Positions 42,994 to 51,593 of a stretch of DNA of 64,000 bases are shown piece after piece. Source of the stretch: Halobaculum magnesiiphilum (GTDB lineage Archaea > Halobacteriota > Halobacteria > Halobacteriales > Haloferacaceae); the NCBI RefSeq assembly GCF_019823105.1, contig NZ_CP081958.1, positions 2,232,001 through 2,296,000 on the forward strand. The letters run 5' to 3'. The position numbers and the translations under genes were made by a program. Numbering within the stretch: position 1 is the stretch's first letter; each line of letters opens with the position of its first letter. A model generated the notes under the pieces. It saw nothing but the letters and a program-made list of their open reading frames with translations. It was not told the origin of the DNA and did not search any database.

Positions 42994-43548
42994 ATGAGCG
43001 AGCCGCGCATCGTGGTCATCGACAACCACGGACAGTTCACACACCTCGAGGGCCGGGCGCTTCGCGACGTGGGCGTCGACACCGAGATCCTCGACAACGA
43101 CACCGACCCCGACGACATCGGCGCCGACGGGATCGTCCTCTCGGGCGGCCCGAGCATCGACCGCGTCGGCCGCTGTTCCGACTACCTCGACCTGGGCGTG
43201 CCCGTGCTCGGCATCTGTCTGGGCCTGCAGTTCATCGCCGAGGAACTTGACGGCCGCGTCGAGCCCGGCGACTACGGCGGCTACGCCGACGTCGACGTAC
43301 GGATCCGCGACGACGACGACCCGCTGGTCGGGTCGCTGGCGCCCGAGACGCGCACGTGGGCCAGCCACGCCGACGAGGTCGTCGAGGCGCCCGACGGGTT
43401 CGCCGTCACCGCCGACAGCGACGTGTGCGGCGTCGAGGCGATGTCCGACACCGACCGCGACCTGTACGGCGTCCAGTGGCACCCCGAGGTGAGCCACACC
43501 GAGCGGGGACAGGAGGTCTTCGAGAACTTCGCCGAGATCTGTCGGTAG
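42994..43548 (+). CDS. guaAA: GMP synthase subunit A (glutamine amidotransferase)
   Basis: 184 aa class I amidotransferase. Nucleophile in VLGICLGLQFIAEEL, oxyanion GGPS, catalytic His and Glu in QWHPEVSHTERG. Releases ammonia from glutamine for the separate subunit B to make GMP from XMP in the cytoplasm, as in most archaea where GuaA is split. Subunit B is not in the window. ATG follows an upstream TTTTC-containing promoter-like patch. Confidence 0.93.
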   Translation: MSEPRIVVIDNHGQFTHLEGRALRDVGVDTEILDNDTDPDDIGADGIVLSGGPSIDRVGRCSDYLDLGVPVLGICLGLQFIAEELDGRVEPGDYGGYADVDVRIRDDDDPLVGSLAPETRTWASHADEVVEAPDGFAVTADSDVCGVEAMSDTDRDLYGVQWHPEVSHTERGQEVFENFAEICR

Positions 43549-43762
43549 TCGCCCTCGGTTTCTCCGATCGGCGGTTCCCTCTTGTGGTTTCGAGCTGGAT
43601 CGGTTCCGCTCCGAGAAGTCACTGCTGTGAGCCTGTCCGAGCGATTCAGGTCGAACACGTACCCGCCGGCGTCCGGTCCTTCCGTTCGTCCCTCGGTAGC
43701 GGGACGCACGACGAGTACGCCTCATTTTTACGTCCCGCACGCGTTCGCCACCGTCAACGCGT

Positions 43763-45703
43763 ATGACTGCGACCCAGAGCAACCTCGCCGGCCTCTCGCG
43801 GTTCATCTTCCGCGCGCCGTCGTGGTACACGTCGGTCGCGTTCGCCCTCCTGTTGGCGGCCGTCGCGGGCGTCGGCGCCTTCGAGCGCCCGGAGACGTCC
43901 GTCGTCTGGCGCGGCGTGCTGTTCGTCGGTCGCGACGCCTGGGAGGGCGTGTTCTTCATCGGCATCCCGACGGTCGTCGCCGGGCTCGGCACCGCGTGGG
44001 TCGACCGGCTCGTCGGCGGGAAGCTCACGCCGAACCGCTCGTCCCTGCTCGCGCTGGTGTGTGAGGTCGTCATCGTCGCCTTCCTCGCGGTGGGGGGGCT
44101 CGTGGCGTACCTGACCCCGCTGTCCCAGCGGTTCGTCTTCGACGTGCTCGTCGTCGCGTTGGCGTCGGTGTTCGCCATCCGCCTGCTCGTGATCATGGCG
44201 GTCTCGCGGTCGTCGCTCCCGGTCGCGGCGGTGCCCGCGAGCATCCAGACGCTGACCGCCGCGGTCCTGCTGTTCGTCTACAGCGGCACGCTCCGCCTCC
44301 TCGAGGTCGGCGGGCCGCTGCTCGACACGTTCCTCATGCCGTACCTCTCGCGGCCCCAGGAGGCGCCGCCGGCGCTGTCGGCGATCAGCCCGGACCACTT
44401 CCTCGTGCTCGGGCTCACCTGCGCGCTGTATGCGGGCGCGGTGTGGACCTTCCTCTACGTCGTCGACCGCCCATGGCGCAACACGCTCGGCGTCTCGGTG
44501 CTCGACTTCCTCCAGGGGTTCATCGGTCACGTCGCCGAGGGGTCCCGCGAGTTGGAGGACTTCTTCGAGCAGCTGGGCGAGGAGGCGGTCGTCCCCGTGA
44601 CGGTCCTCTCGCTGCGGACGCCCGACGGCGAGGAGAAGGCCCGCTGGGTGCTCCCGATGATCCACCCCGGGCCGATGGGCGAGATCGGCGGCGGCAACCT
44701 CCCCGTCCGCATCGCCGCCGCGACCGACGGCGTCGCGTTCCCGCCGCACGCGACCGCCGGACACGACTTCAACCTCGTCACCGAACGCGAGGTCGACACC
44801 GTCGTCGAGGCGGCCGACCGCGCGTACGACCGGCTCACCTACTCCCCGGAGGCGACCGAGAGCGTCCGCGCGACCGCCGGCGAGGCGTCGATCCTGGGGC
44901 AGGGGTTCGACGACGACGCCCTGCTCGTGTCGACGTTCGCACCCGGCTTCGCCGACGACGTGGAGTACGCCGTCGGGCTGTCGACGGCCGCCGAGGCGCG
45001 CACCGAGGGGCTGGACGACGTGCTGCTCGTCGACGCCCACAACTCCAACAACGGCCTCGACGGCCCGGACCTGGGCCACGTCACCCCCGGGTCGACGCGC
45101 TCGTTCGACATGATACAGGCGGCCCGCCGTGTCGGCGAGCGCCTCGCGGTCGCGCCCCGTGGCGACCTCTCGGCGGGCGTCGCCTGGGAGCGCACGGACT
45201 GGGTCCCCGAGGAGGGGATCGGCCCGCTCGGCGTCCGCGCGATGGTGACGGAGGTCGACGGCGGCGCCGAGGCCGCCAACGCCGACCCGCAGACGACCGC
45301 GTACGTGCTCGTCGACGGCAACAACATGGAGCCCGGACTGCGCGGACACCTCGTCGACGCCGTCGTCGACGCCGTCGACGCCGACGAGGCGGAGGTGATG
45401 ACGACCGACACGCACATCGTCAACACCGTCGAGGCGGACAACCAGGTCGGCGCGGCCATCGACCGCGACGCGCTCACGGACGTGGTCGTCGACGTGGCCC
45501 GGCAGGCGGCCGCCGACGCCGAACCCGTCGAGTCCGGCATGGCGACCGAACACGCGGAGGTGACGGTGTTCGGTAACGACCGCACCGAGTCGCTCGCGAG
45601 CCACGCCAACGCCGCCGTCTCGATGGGCGGCGCCCTCGCGGCGGCGGTCATCCTCGCGTCGCTGGCGATCTCGGTGCTGCTGTTCTTCGTGACGGGCGCG
45701 TAA
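43763..45703 (+). CDS. DUF2070 family membrane protein
   Basis: 646 aa. About seven transmembrane segments in the first 230 residues, then a large cytoplasmic domain with MIHPGPMGEIGGGNLPVRIA, DDALLVSTFAPGFADDVEYA and LLVDAHNSNNGLDGPDLG, and one final transmembrane helix (GALAAAVILASLAISVLLFF). This is the archaea-wide DUF2070 family, function unknown; the PGPMGEIGGGN and VDAHNS motifs resemble a metal-dependent hydrolase pocket. Monocistronic. Confidence 0.9.
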   Translation: MTATQSNLAGLSRFIFRAPSWYTSVAFALLLAAVAGVGAFERPETSVVWRGVLFVGRDAWEGVFFIGIPTVVAGLGTAWVDRLVGGKLTPNRSSLLALVCEVVIVAFLAVGGLVAYLTPLSQRFVFDVLVVALASVFAIRLLVIMAVSRSSLPVAAVPASIQTLTAAVLLFVYSGTLRLLEVGGPLLDTFLMPYLSRPQEAPPALSAISPDHFLVLGLTCALYAGAVWTFLYVVDRPWRNTLGVSVLDFLQGFIGHVAEGSRELEDFFEQLGEEAVVPVTVLSLRTPDGEEKARWVLPMIHPGPMGEIGGGNLPVRIAAATDGVAFPPHATAGHDFNLVTEREVDTVVEAADRAYDRLTYSPEATESVRATAGEASILGQGFDDDALLVSTFAPGFADDVEYAVGLSTAAEARTEGLDDVLLVDAHNSNNGLDGPDLGHVTPGSTRSFDMIQAARRVGERLAVAPRGDLSAGVAWERTDWVPEEGIGPLGVRAMVTEVDGGAEAANADPQTTAYVLVDGNNMEPGLRGHLVDAVVDAVDADEAEVMTTDTHIVNTVEADNQVGAAIDRDALTDVVVDVARQAAADAEPVESGMATEHAEVTVFGNDRTESLASHANAAVSMGGALAAAVILASLAISVLLFFVTGA

Positions 45704-45752
45704 CCGGAGGGCGCTCGCTCTCGACTATCCCACGCCAGAATCGGCTCGCCCG

Positions 45753-46664
45753 TCAGTCGCGCAGCGTCTCGACGACCGAGCCGATCTCGTTGGTCTGCTC
45801 CTCGACGGCGGCGGCGATTTCGTCGGCCTCGGCGGCGATCTCGTCGGCGTCCCCGGCGGCGTCCTCGACCATCGCGGACACCTCCTCGGCGGAGGCCGCT
45901 TGTTCGTCGGTCGCGCGAGCGACCTCGCTGACCCCCGCGGACGCCTCCGAGACGGTGTCGGCGATCTCCCCGAGGTGGTCCATCGCCTCGGCGGTCTGGG
46001 ACACGCCCTCGTCGATGCGCTCGTTGCTCCCCTCGATCTCGTCGACGACCTCGTTCATCTCGGCTTTGATCTCGTCGACGGTCTCCTCGACGGCCTCGGC
46101 CTCCTCCTGTGAGTCCTCGGCGAGGTTCTTCACCTCGTTGGCGACGACGGCGAAGCCGTCGCCCTCGGCGCCGGCGCGGGCGGCCTCGATGTTGGCGTTG
46201 AGCGCCAGCAGGTTCGTCTGCTCGGCGATGTCGTCGATCACGTCCACGAACTCGTCGATGTCCTCGATCCGGCTGCCGATCCGCTCGATCCCCTCGGTCA
46301 TCGACTCGGCCGCGTCGGCGACCGCGCGGATCGCGTTCATCGCCTCCTCGGCGGACTCCTCGCCCCGTTCGGCGGCCGCTTCGGCGTCGTCGGCCGCCGC
46401 GGCGACCTGCTCGGCCGAGGAGGCGACCTCCTCGATGGCCGCCGAGAGGTTCGTCATCTCGTCGCTCACGGTCCGCATGTCCTCGGACTGCTCGTCGGCC
46501 AGTCCGGCGATCTCCGTCGTCGACACCGCGACCTGCTGGGAGGCGGCCTGCAGCCCGGTGAGCGCGTCGGCTGCGTCCTCGTTCATCTCCTCGGCGTCCG
46601 CGTCGATCGCGTCGTCGATGTCGACCTCGATGTCGCCCACGTCGTCTGACTCGGTGGTTGCCAT
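45753..46664 (-). CDS. Soluble methyl-accepting chemotaxis transducer
   Basis: 303 aa. No transmembrane or obvious ligand domain; essentially a long coiled-coil signalling module with the conserved hairpin tip DIAEQTNLLALNANIEAARA and following EGDGFAVVANEVKNLAED. Very acidic. Start ATG 46664 is 28 bp from a GATATTATCC box; the earlier TTG is too near it. Couples to CheA/CheW in the cytoplasm. The sensing input is not apparent. Confidence 0.9.
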   Translation of the reverse strand: MATTESDDVGDIEVDIDDAIDADAEEMNEDAADALTGLQAASQQVAVSTTEIAGLADEQSEDMRTVSDEMTNLSAAIEEVASSAEQVAAAADDAEAAAERGEESAEEAMNAIRAVADAAESMTEGIERIGSRIEDIDEFVDVIDDIAEQTNLLALNANIEAARAGAEGDGFAVVANEVKNLAEDSQEEAEAVEETVDEIKAEMNEVVDEIEGSNERIDEGVSQTAEAMDHLGEIADTVSEASAGVSEVARATDEQAASAEEVSAMVEDAAGDADEIAAEADEIAAAVEEQTNEIGSVVETLRD

Positions 46665-46687
46665 ATCCGCGTATCCTCTCAAAAACG

Positions 46688-46697
46688 GATAATATCC
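46688..46697 (-). promoter_or_regulatory. TATA-type promoter of chemotaxis transducer
   Basis: Minus strand GATATTATCC, 28 bp before ATG 46664. Confidence 0.5.
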
Positions 46698-46777
46698 CGC
46701 ATCAAATTATCACGACACGGAATTATTACAACCAATGATCCCTGACCCGTGGCTACAGGCGCTTCGATCCGGCCCGA

Positions 46778-47386
46778 TCACGGGTCACGATCGGCCGGGA
46801 ACCAGTCGGCGGCGTCGCGATAGCGCCCGCCGATGTCGGCGACGGCGCCGTCGACCGCCCCGTCGCAGCCGACGTGCGTAAGCTCCGAGACTTTGCCCCC
46901 CAGCGCGCCGGCGACGCGCTCGAACGCCCGCCGGTCAGGCTTGCGCCACCCGCAGGCGACGCTCGTCACGACGGCGTTGAAGTCGTTGCGCGCGAGGTCC
47001 GACCGCACGAGCACGCGGCCGACCAGCTCGGGCACCGCGCAGTTCGCGAGCAGCCCGACCGGTCCGTCCTCGCGCGCGCGTTCGACCGCGTCGACCGCCC
47101 CCGTGCGGGTTCGGACCGCCGGGTCGAAGGCGGCGACGACGGCCCGTCGGGCGGCGTTGCCGGGGGCGTCGACGCCGCGGGACGCGAGCGCCCGGCTCAC
47201 GTGCGCCGGGAGCGGAACCTCCGCGCCCGCGGGGGCGTCGACGTGGGTCTCGCCGTAGGCGTCGGCCCAGTCGTCGGGGACATCGACGCCGCGGGCTCGC
47301 AATTCGTCGCCGACGGCCGCCGCCGGGTCCGACGGGAGGTCGGCCTCGACGAGCGTGTCGAACAGCGCGAACGAGACGGCGGTCAC
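46778..47386 (-). CDS. HAD-superfamily protein
   Basis: 202 aa from GTG 47386, placed so that the motif I strand VTAVSFALFDTLVEADLP is at the N-terminus; GTG 47443 is an alternative. Motif I is atypical (FDTLVEA, with only one Asp instead of DxD). Later GLLANCAVPEL (motif II-like), CGWRKPDRRAFERV (motif III Lys) and HVGCDGAVDGAVADIGGR (motif IV). Phosphatase-like fold; activity uncertain given the altered motif I. Substrate unknown. Confidence 0.75.
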   Translation of the reverse strand: MTAVSFALFDTLVEADLPSDPAAAVGDELRARGVDVPDDWADAYGETHVDAPAGAEVPLPAHVSRALASRGVDAPGNAARRAVVAAFDPAVRTRTGAVDAVERAREDGPVGLLANCAVPELVGRVLVRSDLARNDFNAVVTSVACGWRKPDRRAFERVAGALGGKVSELTHVGCDGAVDGAVADIGGRYRDAADWFPADRDP

Positions 47387-47637
47387 GACCGCCTCTCGAC
47401 CCCGAGCCGCCAAGAACGCTCCGACGGAGTCCGCCGATTCCACGGCTCCGGTCGGCGGTCCAGATCGCGGCGATCTGCGGATTTCATATCGCGATATACA
47501 ATACACAGCTGAATCGCGCCCATCGGTGGGGGCGGTCTCCGAGGACTCTCAGAGGCTGCAGGGCCGGTTTGCGCTGTTGGCGCCGCAGGCGACGTACGGG
47601 GAGAAAACCGGGTCGAACCGTTCGACCCGCGGACGCG

Positions 47638-47940
47638 TCACCCGGAACTCGGCATCACCAGATCCGAGACGGACACGTCGGGGCCGTCCGGTTCCGGCAG
47701 CGGGAGGTACGATTCCAGTCTCCGGTACTCGTAGGCGAGCGCGGGCACGACCATCAGTCCGACCGTCCCGGCGACGGCGACGTAATCGCCGTACTGGAGG
47801 TTCACCGACGCGATGGCGAGCCACGCCGCGGTCCACGCGAGTACTGTGCTGGCTATCACGACTTCGACCACCACGGTCACGGCGCTCGGGAGTCGGTCCC
47901 CGAGGGTCGACCGTGCCTCGGCAGTCGATGGCAGTGGCAC
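47638..47940 (-). CDS. Two-helix membrane protein, unknown
   Basis: 100 aa from GTG. Two hydrophobic segments (about 20-45 and 52-70) separated by LAIASVNLQYGDYVAVAG, ending in an acidic Pro-rich tail PEPDGPDVSVSD. No family recognised. Monocistronic, between a HAD gene and the M24 gene on the same strand. Confidence 0.7.
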   Translation of the reverse strand: MPLPSTAEARSTLGDRLPSAVTVVVEVVIASTVLAWTAAWLAIASVNLQYGDYVAVAGTVGLMVVPALAYEYRRLESYLPLPEPDGPDVSVSDLVMPSSG

Positions 47941-48030
47941 GTCCGGACGGCGCTGTGTGCGGGCCGACGGAAAAGCGTGGGGCGCGCTTTCGACGCTGAA
48001 AGCGCCCCGGAAAAAGGTCGATCCGCGGGG

Positions 48031-49215
48031 TTACCGGATGACGTTCGACTCCAGGTCCCGCGGGAAGTACGTCAGCCATTCGGTGCCGTTCTCGGTGATG
48101 GCGATGGTGTCGGAGTGCCGGTAGCCGTACTCGTCGGTGTAGATCCCGGGTTCGATGGTGTAGATCTGTCCGGGCGCCATCACCTCGTCGCCCTCTTCGA
48201 CGTACTCGTAGTCGTCCCAGCCGCGGTCGATGTACGGCGGCTCGTGGCCCCCGAGGCCGATGTTGTGGCCGACGTGGTGCTGGGCGGTGTCCTCGATCCC
48301 CTGTTCGAGGAAGTAGTCGCGGACGACCTCGTCGACGCCGGCGATCGACTGCCCGGGACCGAGCGCGTCGATGGCGATAGTTTGAGCCTCGAGCATCAGC
48401 TCGAAGTAGTGGACCTGCTCGTCGGAGGGCTCCCCGACGAACATTGTGCGTTCCAACTCGGAGTGGTAGCCGTCGACGTTCGCGGACGCGCCCGTGATCA
48501 ACACGTCCCCCTCCGAGATCCGTTCGTTGGGGGTGTGGCCGTGCGGAAGGGCGGTCTCGCTGCCGGAGATGTAGCCGGCGTGGACGGGTCCGGACCCTCG
48601 CGTGCGCACGGCGTATCGATCGCCGAGCGTGTCGAGCATCGCCCGGGAGGCCTCGGTCGTGGCCTTCTGGCTCACCGTCACGGGGTGGGCGCCGACCTCG
48701 GTGTAGTCGGCGAGATAGCGGTGGGCGAGGTTCGCCCACTTCGCGGACTCGCGCACCAGATCCACCTCGGCGTCGGTCTTCTCCCAGCGCATGCGGTCGA
48801 CCCACGACTGGCTCTCGACCTCGACGAACTCCGAGAGAGCGGGGCCCTCGTACCCCATCACGCCGGGCGCGCCGTCGGCGTCGGAGACGACCGATTCGGC
48901 GCCCATCCCCTCCAGCATCGCCGCCGCGGTCTCGATCGGCTTCCCCTGCGGGTAGTCGAAGTAGTGGTGGACCGCGTCGATCCGGGGGTTCGGCTCCACG
49001 CGCTCGACCTCAAGCCGTGGGACGGTGATCTCCATGCCGTCCCGCGTGACCGCGAGGACGACCGGGCGCTCGGTCTGGATGTGATGGAACCCCGAGAGGT
49101 ACTCGATGCTCGTCGCGTCGAGGAACGTCGCCGCGTCGGCAGCGGTGTCCGCGAGCCGCCCGCGGACCTCCGCGAGCCGCGCGTCGAACTCCGATTCGGG
49201 GAGTTTCGTCGCCAT
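48031..49215 (-). CDS. M24-family (Xaa-Pro peptidase-like) protein with altered metal ligands
   Basis: 394 aa. N-terminal creatinase/prolidase domain (about 1-140) and C-terminal pita-bread domain with GHTPNERISEGDVLITGASA, GYHSELERTMFVG, HHVGHNIGLGGHEPP, IEPGIYTDEYGYRHSDT. The metal set is broken: the first Asp of D-x-G is replaced in ITGASANVDG, the SDxTRT Asp is Glu (SELERT, about residue 252), and the final Glu of R-x-E-D is Ser (RHSD). His and one Glu remain. It is therefore like creatinase, which uses the fold without metals. Substrate may not be a Xaa-Pro peptide. Start ATG 49215 chosen by family alignment. Confidence 0.85.
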   Translation of the reverse strand: MATKLPESEFDARLAEVRGRLADTAADAATFLDATSIEYLSGFHHIQTERPVVLAVTRDGMEITVPRLEVERVEPNPRIDAVHHYFDYPQGKPIETAAAMLEGMGAESVVSDADGAPGVMGYEGPALSEFVEVESQSWVDRMRWEKTDAEVDLVRESAKWANLAHRYLADYTEVGAHPVTVSQKATTEASRAMLDTLGDRYAVRTRGSGPVHAGYISGSETALPHGHTPNERISEGDVLITGASANVDGYHSELERTMFVGEPSDEQVHYFELMLEAQTIAIDALGPGQSIAGVDEVVRDYFLEQGIEDTAQHHVGHNIGLGGHEPPYIDRGWDDYEYVEEGDEVMAPGQIYTIEPGIYTDEYGYRHSDTIAITENGTEWLTYFPRDLESNVIR

Positions 49216-49455
49216 GGCAGCCGAATTCGCCGCTCGCGGGATAAGCGTCCGGGAAGCGGCGCGGGGTGCTGCTGTGTTCGCCGGTCGGCGCCGATACAGC
49301 GTATAGTGCGATACGAAATCGGGGTCGTGGTGTTGCGAAGATGGGGGATAATGCACAGGTTCAGCGGAGACTGTTCATCCGCCAGAGGTTTCTCGTGCAG
49401 TTCCATTCACGGGTGAAATCTTGGTTTCTCTCAGAACACAAAAAAGAATTTAGTC

Positions 49456-49463
49456 GTCATTGC
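49456..49463. repeat. 8-bp target-site duplication (left)
   Basis: GTCATTGC immediately before the IS left end; matches 50157-50164. Confidence 0.7.
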
Positions 49464-50156
49464 GGCCGTGTTAAGTTAGGAATGAGGCGGTCGTTGGTTC
49501 GGGTGATCTATGACCGAATTCGACCGCCTCAGCGGAGATATCGAGTGGATCGACTTGGAGTTTGTGGAGCGAGAGCGGACACCCGAGCAGATCATTGAAG
49601 TCGGTATTCAACTCCATCTCGCGGGTCTATCACTTTCGAATACCAAACAGTATCTTGAGAGGTTGGGTGTCGAACGGAGTCGTACCGCGATTCATAACTG
49701 GGTACAGAAGGCAGATCTACAGCCGGCTGGCGACGGAGCTCCGAATCAGATCGCAGTCGACGAGACAGTGATTCGGATCAACAACGAACGACACTGGCTG
49801 TACGCTGCCGTCGATCCCGAAACGAACGAATTCCTCCATGTTAGGCTGTTTCAGACGAGAACCACGCAACTCACCGTGCTGTTCCTTCGTGAACTCCGCG
49901 AGAAACAGCAGATCGAGCAAACGACTTTTCTCGTCGATGGAGCGCACTATCTCAAAGCCGCGCTGGAGCGGCTCGGACTCCGATTTCAAATATCTCGCCA
50001 CGGAAATCGGAATGCTGTCGAACGTGTCTTTCGTGAGGTAAAACGCAGAACCTCTTCGTTTTCAAATACGTTCAGCAACGTGGAGCCACCGACGGCAGAA
50101 TCGTGGCTCCAAGCCTTCGCCGTCTGGTGGAATCGATGCTAAAGTTAACACGACGC
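49464..50156. mobile_element. IS6-family insertion sequence, apparently complete (693 bp)
   Basis: Bounded by 8-bp direct repeats GTCATTGC. Left end GGCCGTGTTAAGTTAG and right end (inverted) GCGTCGTGTTAACTTTAG share the CGTGTTAA core, imperfect terminal inverted repeats. Carries one transposase gene filling almost the whole element. 8-bp duplications are the IS6-family rule, so the insertion is probably recent. Subtype not assigned. Confidence 0.8.
49510..50142 (+). CDS. IS6-family transposase
   Basis: 210 aa, usual size for archaeal IS6 elements. DDE catalytic residues: Asp in IAVDETVIRI, Asp in FLVDGAHYL, Glu in NAVERVFREVKRRT. N-terminal helical region (about 20-75) binds DNA ends; C-terminal WLQAFAVWWNRC. 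Frame intact with no internal stop, so the copy may be active. Stop is 14 bp from the element end. Confidence 0.92.
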   Translation: MTEFDRLSGDIEWIDLEFVERERTPEQIIEVGIQLHLAGLSLSNTKQYLERLGVERSRTAIHNWVQKADLQPAGDGAPNQIAVDETVIRINNERHWLYAAVDPETNEFLHVRLFQTRTTQLTVLFLRELREKQQIEQTTFLVDGAHYLKAALERLGLRFQISRHGNRNAVERVFREVKRRTSSFSNTFSNVEPPTAESWLQAFAVWWNRC

Positions 50157-50282
50157 GTCATTGCAGATGGTCTCTCGGAGCTCATCGTCGAGGGCGTGGT
50201 AGTTCTGTTTTAATATCTCCATATCTTCCTCACTCTGTTTGATCTTGTAGCGGCAATGGGAATTGGCGCGATACTGAAATTC
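50145..50282 (-). pseudogene. C-terminal remnant of an unknown gene interrupted near its end by the IS
   Basis: Minus-strand frame EFQYRANSHCRYKIKQSEED continuing MEILKQNYHALDDELRETIC then ND. It has no start codon of its own (a TGA precedes it) and looks like a true coding fragment: amphipathic, charge-patterned, no low complexity. Before the insertion its end would read ...ICNDD-stop; with the IS it reads ...CNDASC-stop inside the IS end. Upstream DNA has stops in all nearby frames, so the rest of the gene is lost. Confidence 0.35.
50157..50164. repeat. 8-bp target-site duplication (right)
   Basis: GTCATTGC immediately after the IS right end; matches 49456-49463. Confidence 0.7.
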
Positions 50283-50543
50283 TCAGATACGCCGACTCCA
50301 TTACGTAGAATCCCTATTACACTCCATGAGGAGAGACCGAGACAGCGGTTAATTGGAGGTATACTACGGAGCGAAAAGGTCGAACCTCTCTGACTCTTGG
50401 TAGAAAGGTCGTGACCGATACAGAGGGTGTATGCAGCACCAACCTGTGGTGTGCTACTCGTTCAGATTTCTCGGGTGTGGGTGACGGTTAAGAAGACACA
50501 ATCCTTGGTACCAATCGAACACTAACACGCAACAACCCATCTC

Positions 50544-51587
50544 CTATATAAATCTGAGACAGACCGGGGAACCTAGCTCCGTCACCTCTCCGATTCGGTC
50601 GAACGTTCCTGCTTCTGAGTCGAACCCGAACGGCACGATATTGTCGCTGTGCTGATGACAGACGAACACGCGTTCGCCGCCAGGGTGAATCGCAAAGTTG
50701 CGAGGCCACTCCCCATCCGTCGATCTGACGGCCGTCCGCGAGACGTTCAGTGGCGATTCCCGCGTCGCGAACAACGCGAAGGAGTTGTGTCCCCTGTTCG
50801 TGGCGAGCACATACTCGCCGTCAGGATGGACGTGAACGTCGGCGGCGATGGTCCCACTCGGATCAACGTCGTCCGGGAGCGTCGAATGGGTCTCCGCGAT
50901 CACAGGGGACCGGGGGTCGGTTAGGTCAAGGATTGCGAGAGTCGCATCAAGTTCGTTCAGAAGGTAGCCGGCGGGTTTGTTCGGGTGGACCGCGAGGTGA
51001 CGCGGTCCGGCACCCGGCTTGCAGTCGATCGTCGCGTCCCTGAGCGGGCGGAGCCGCTCCGCGCGACGGTCCAGCTCGTAGACGACGACCTGGTCGGTGC
51101 CGAGGTCGGGGACGTATAAGAGGGTGTCCGTAACGAACCACGCCGAGTGTGGATGCGGGGCCGCCTGTCGGTCCTCGTTCGGCCCAGACCCCTCGTGTTC
51201 CTGTCTGTCCAACGGGCCATCAAGTGCACCGTCAGTAGTCACGGATAGCAGCGTCACGGAGCCACCCGCGTAGTGAGAGACGACGGCGTACTCCCCACAC
51301 GGGTCAAGCGCGACGTGGCATGGCCTGGCATCCCCAGTCTCCGTCACGTCGAGGCGGTCGAGCGAGCCGTCGTCCTCGTCGACGCGATAGCTGACTGCCG
51401 ATCCGTTCTCCCGCTCGTTCACGGCGACGAAGAACCGCTCCGTAGGGTGGATGTCCAGGAACGATGGGTCTTCCTCCCACGCAGTATCACACAGTGTGAT
51501 CGATACATCGTCAACGCGGTACGTCGAAAGCCCATCGCCTCCGTCCCGTGTGTACGAGCCGACGACGGCGAACGCCGATTCGTTCAT
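50544..51587 (-). CDS. Lactonase family protein (seven-bladed beta-propeller)
   Basis: 347 aa. 6-phosphogluconolactonase/YbhE-type propeller: FAVVGSYTRDGGDGLSTYRV opening blade, DPSFLDIHPTERFFVAVNE, PCHVALDPCGEYAVVSHYAG, and the active-site blade PHPHSAWFVTDTLLYVPDLG, GAGPRHLAVHPNKPAGYLLN. Hydrolyses sugar lactones. Last gene of the carbohydrate cluster, seven bp after the dehydrogenase gene, which would generate its lactone substrate. No signal peptide, so cytoplasmic. Confidence 0.88.
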   Translation of the reverse strand: MNESAFAVVGSYTRDGGDGLSTYRVDDVSITLCDTAWEEDPSFLDIHPTERFFVAVNERENGSAVSYRVDEDDGSLDRLDVTETGDARPCHVALDPCGEYAVVSHYAGGSVTLLSVTTDGALDGPLDRQEHEGSGPNEDRQAAPHPHSAWFVTDTLLYVPDLGTDQVVVYELDRRAERLRPLRDATIDCKPGAGPRHLAVHPNKPAGYLLNELDATLAILDLTDPRSPVIAETHSTLPDDVDPSGTIAADVHVHPDGEYVLATNRGHNSFALFATRESPLNVSRTAVRSTDGEWPRNFAIHPGGERVFVCHQHSDNIVPFGFDSEAGTFDRIGEVTELGSPVCLRFI

Positions 51588-51593
51588 CGGACG

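Noticed and set aside
49468-50151. Alternative IS ends starting at GTGTTAA
   Set aside because: This gives no target duplication; ends at 49464/50156 give a perfect 8-bp duplication as expected for IS6.
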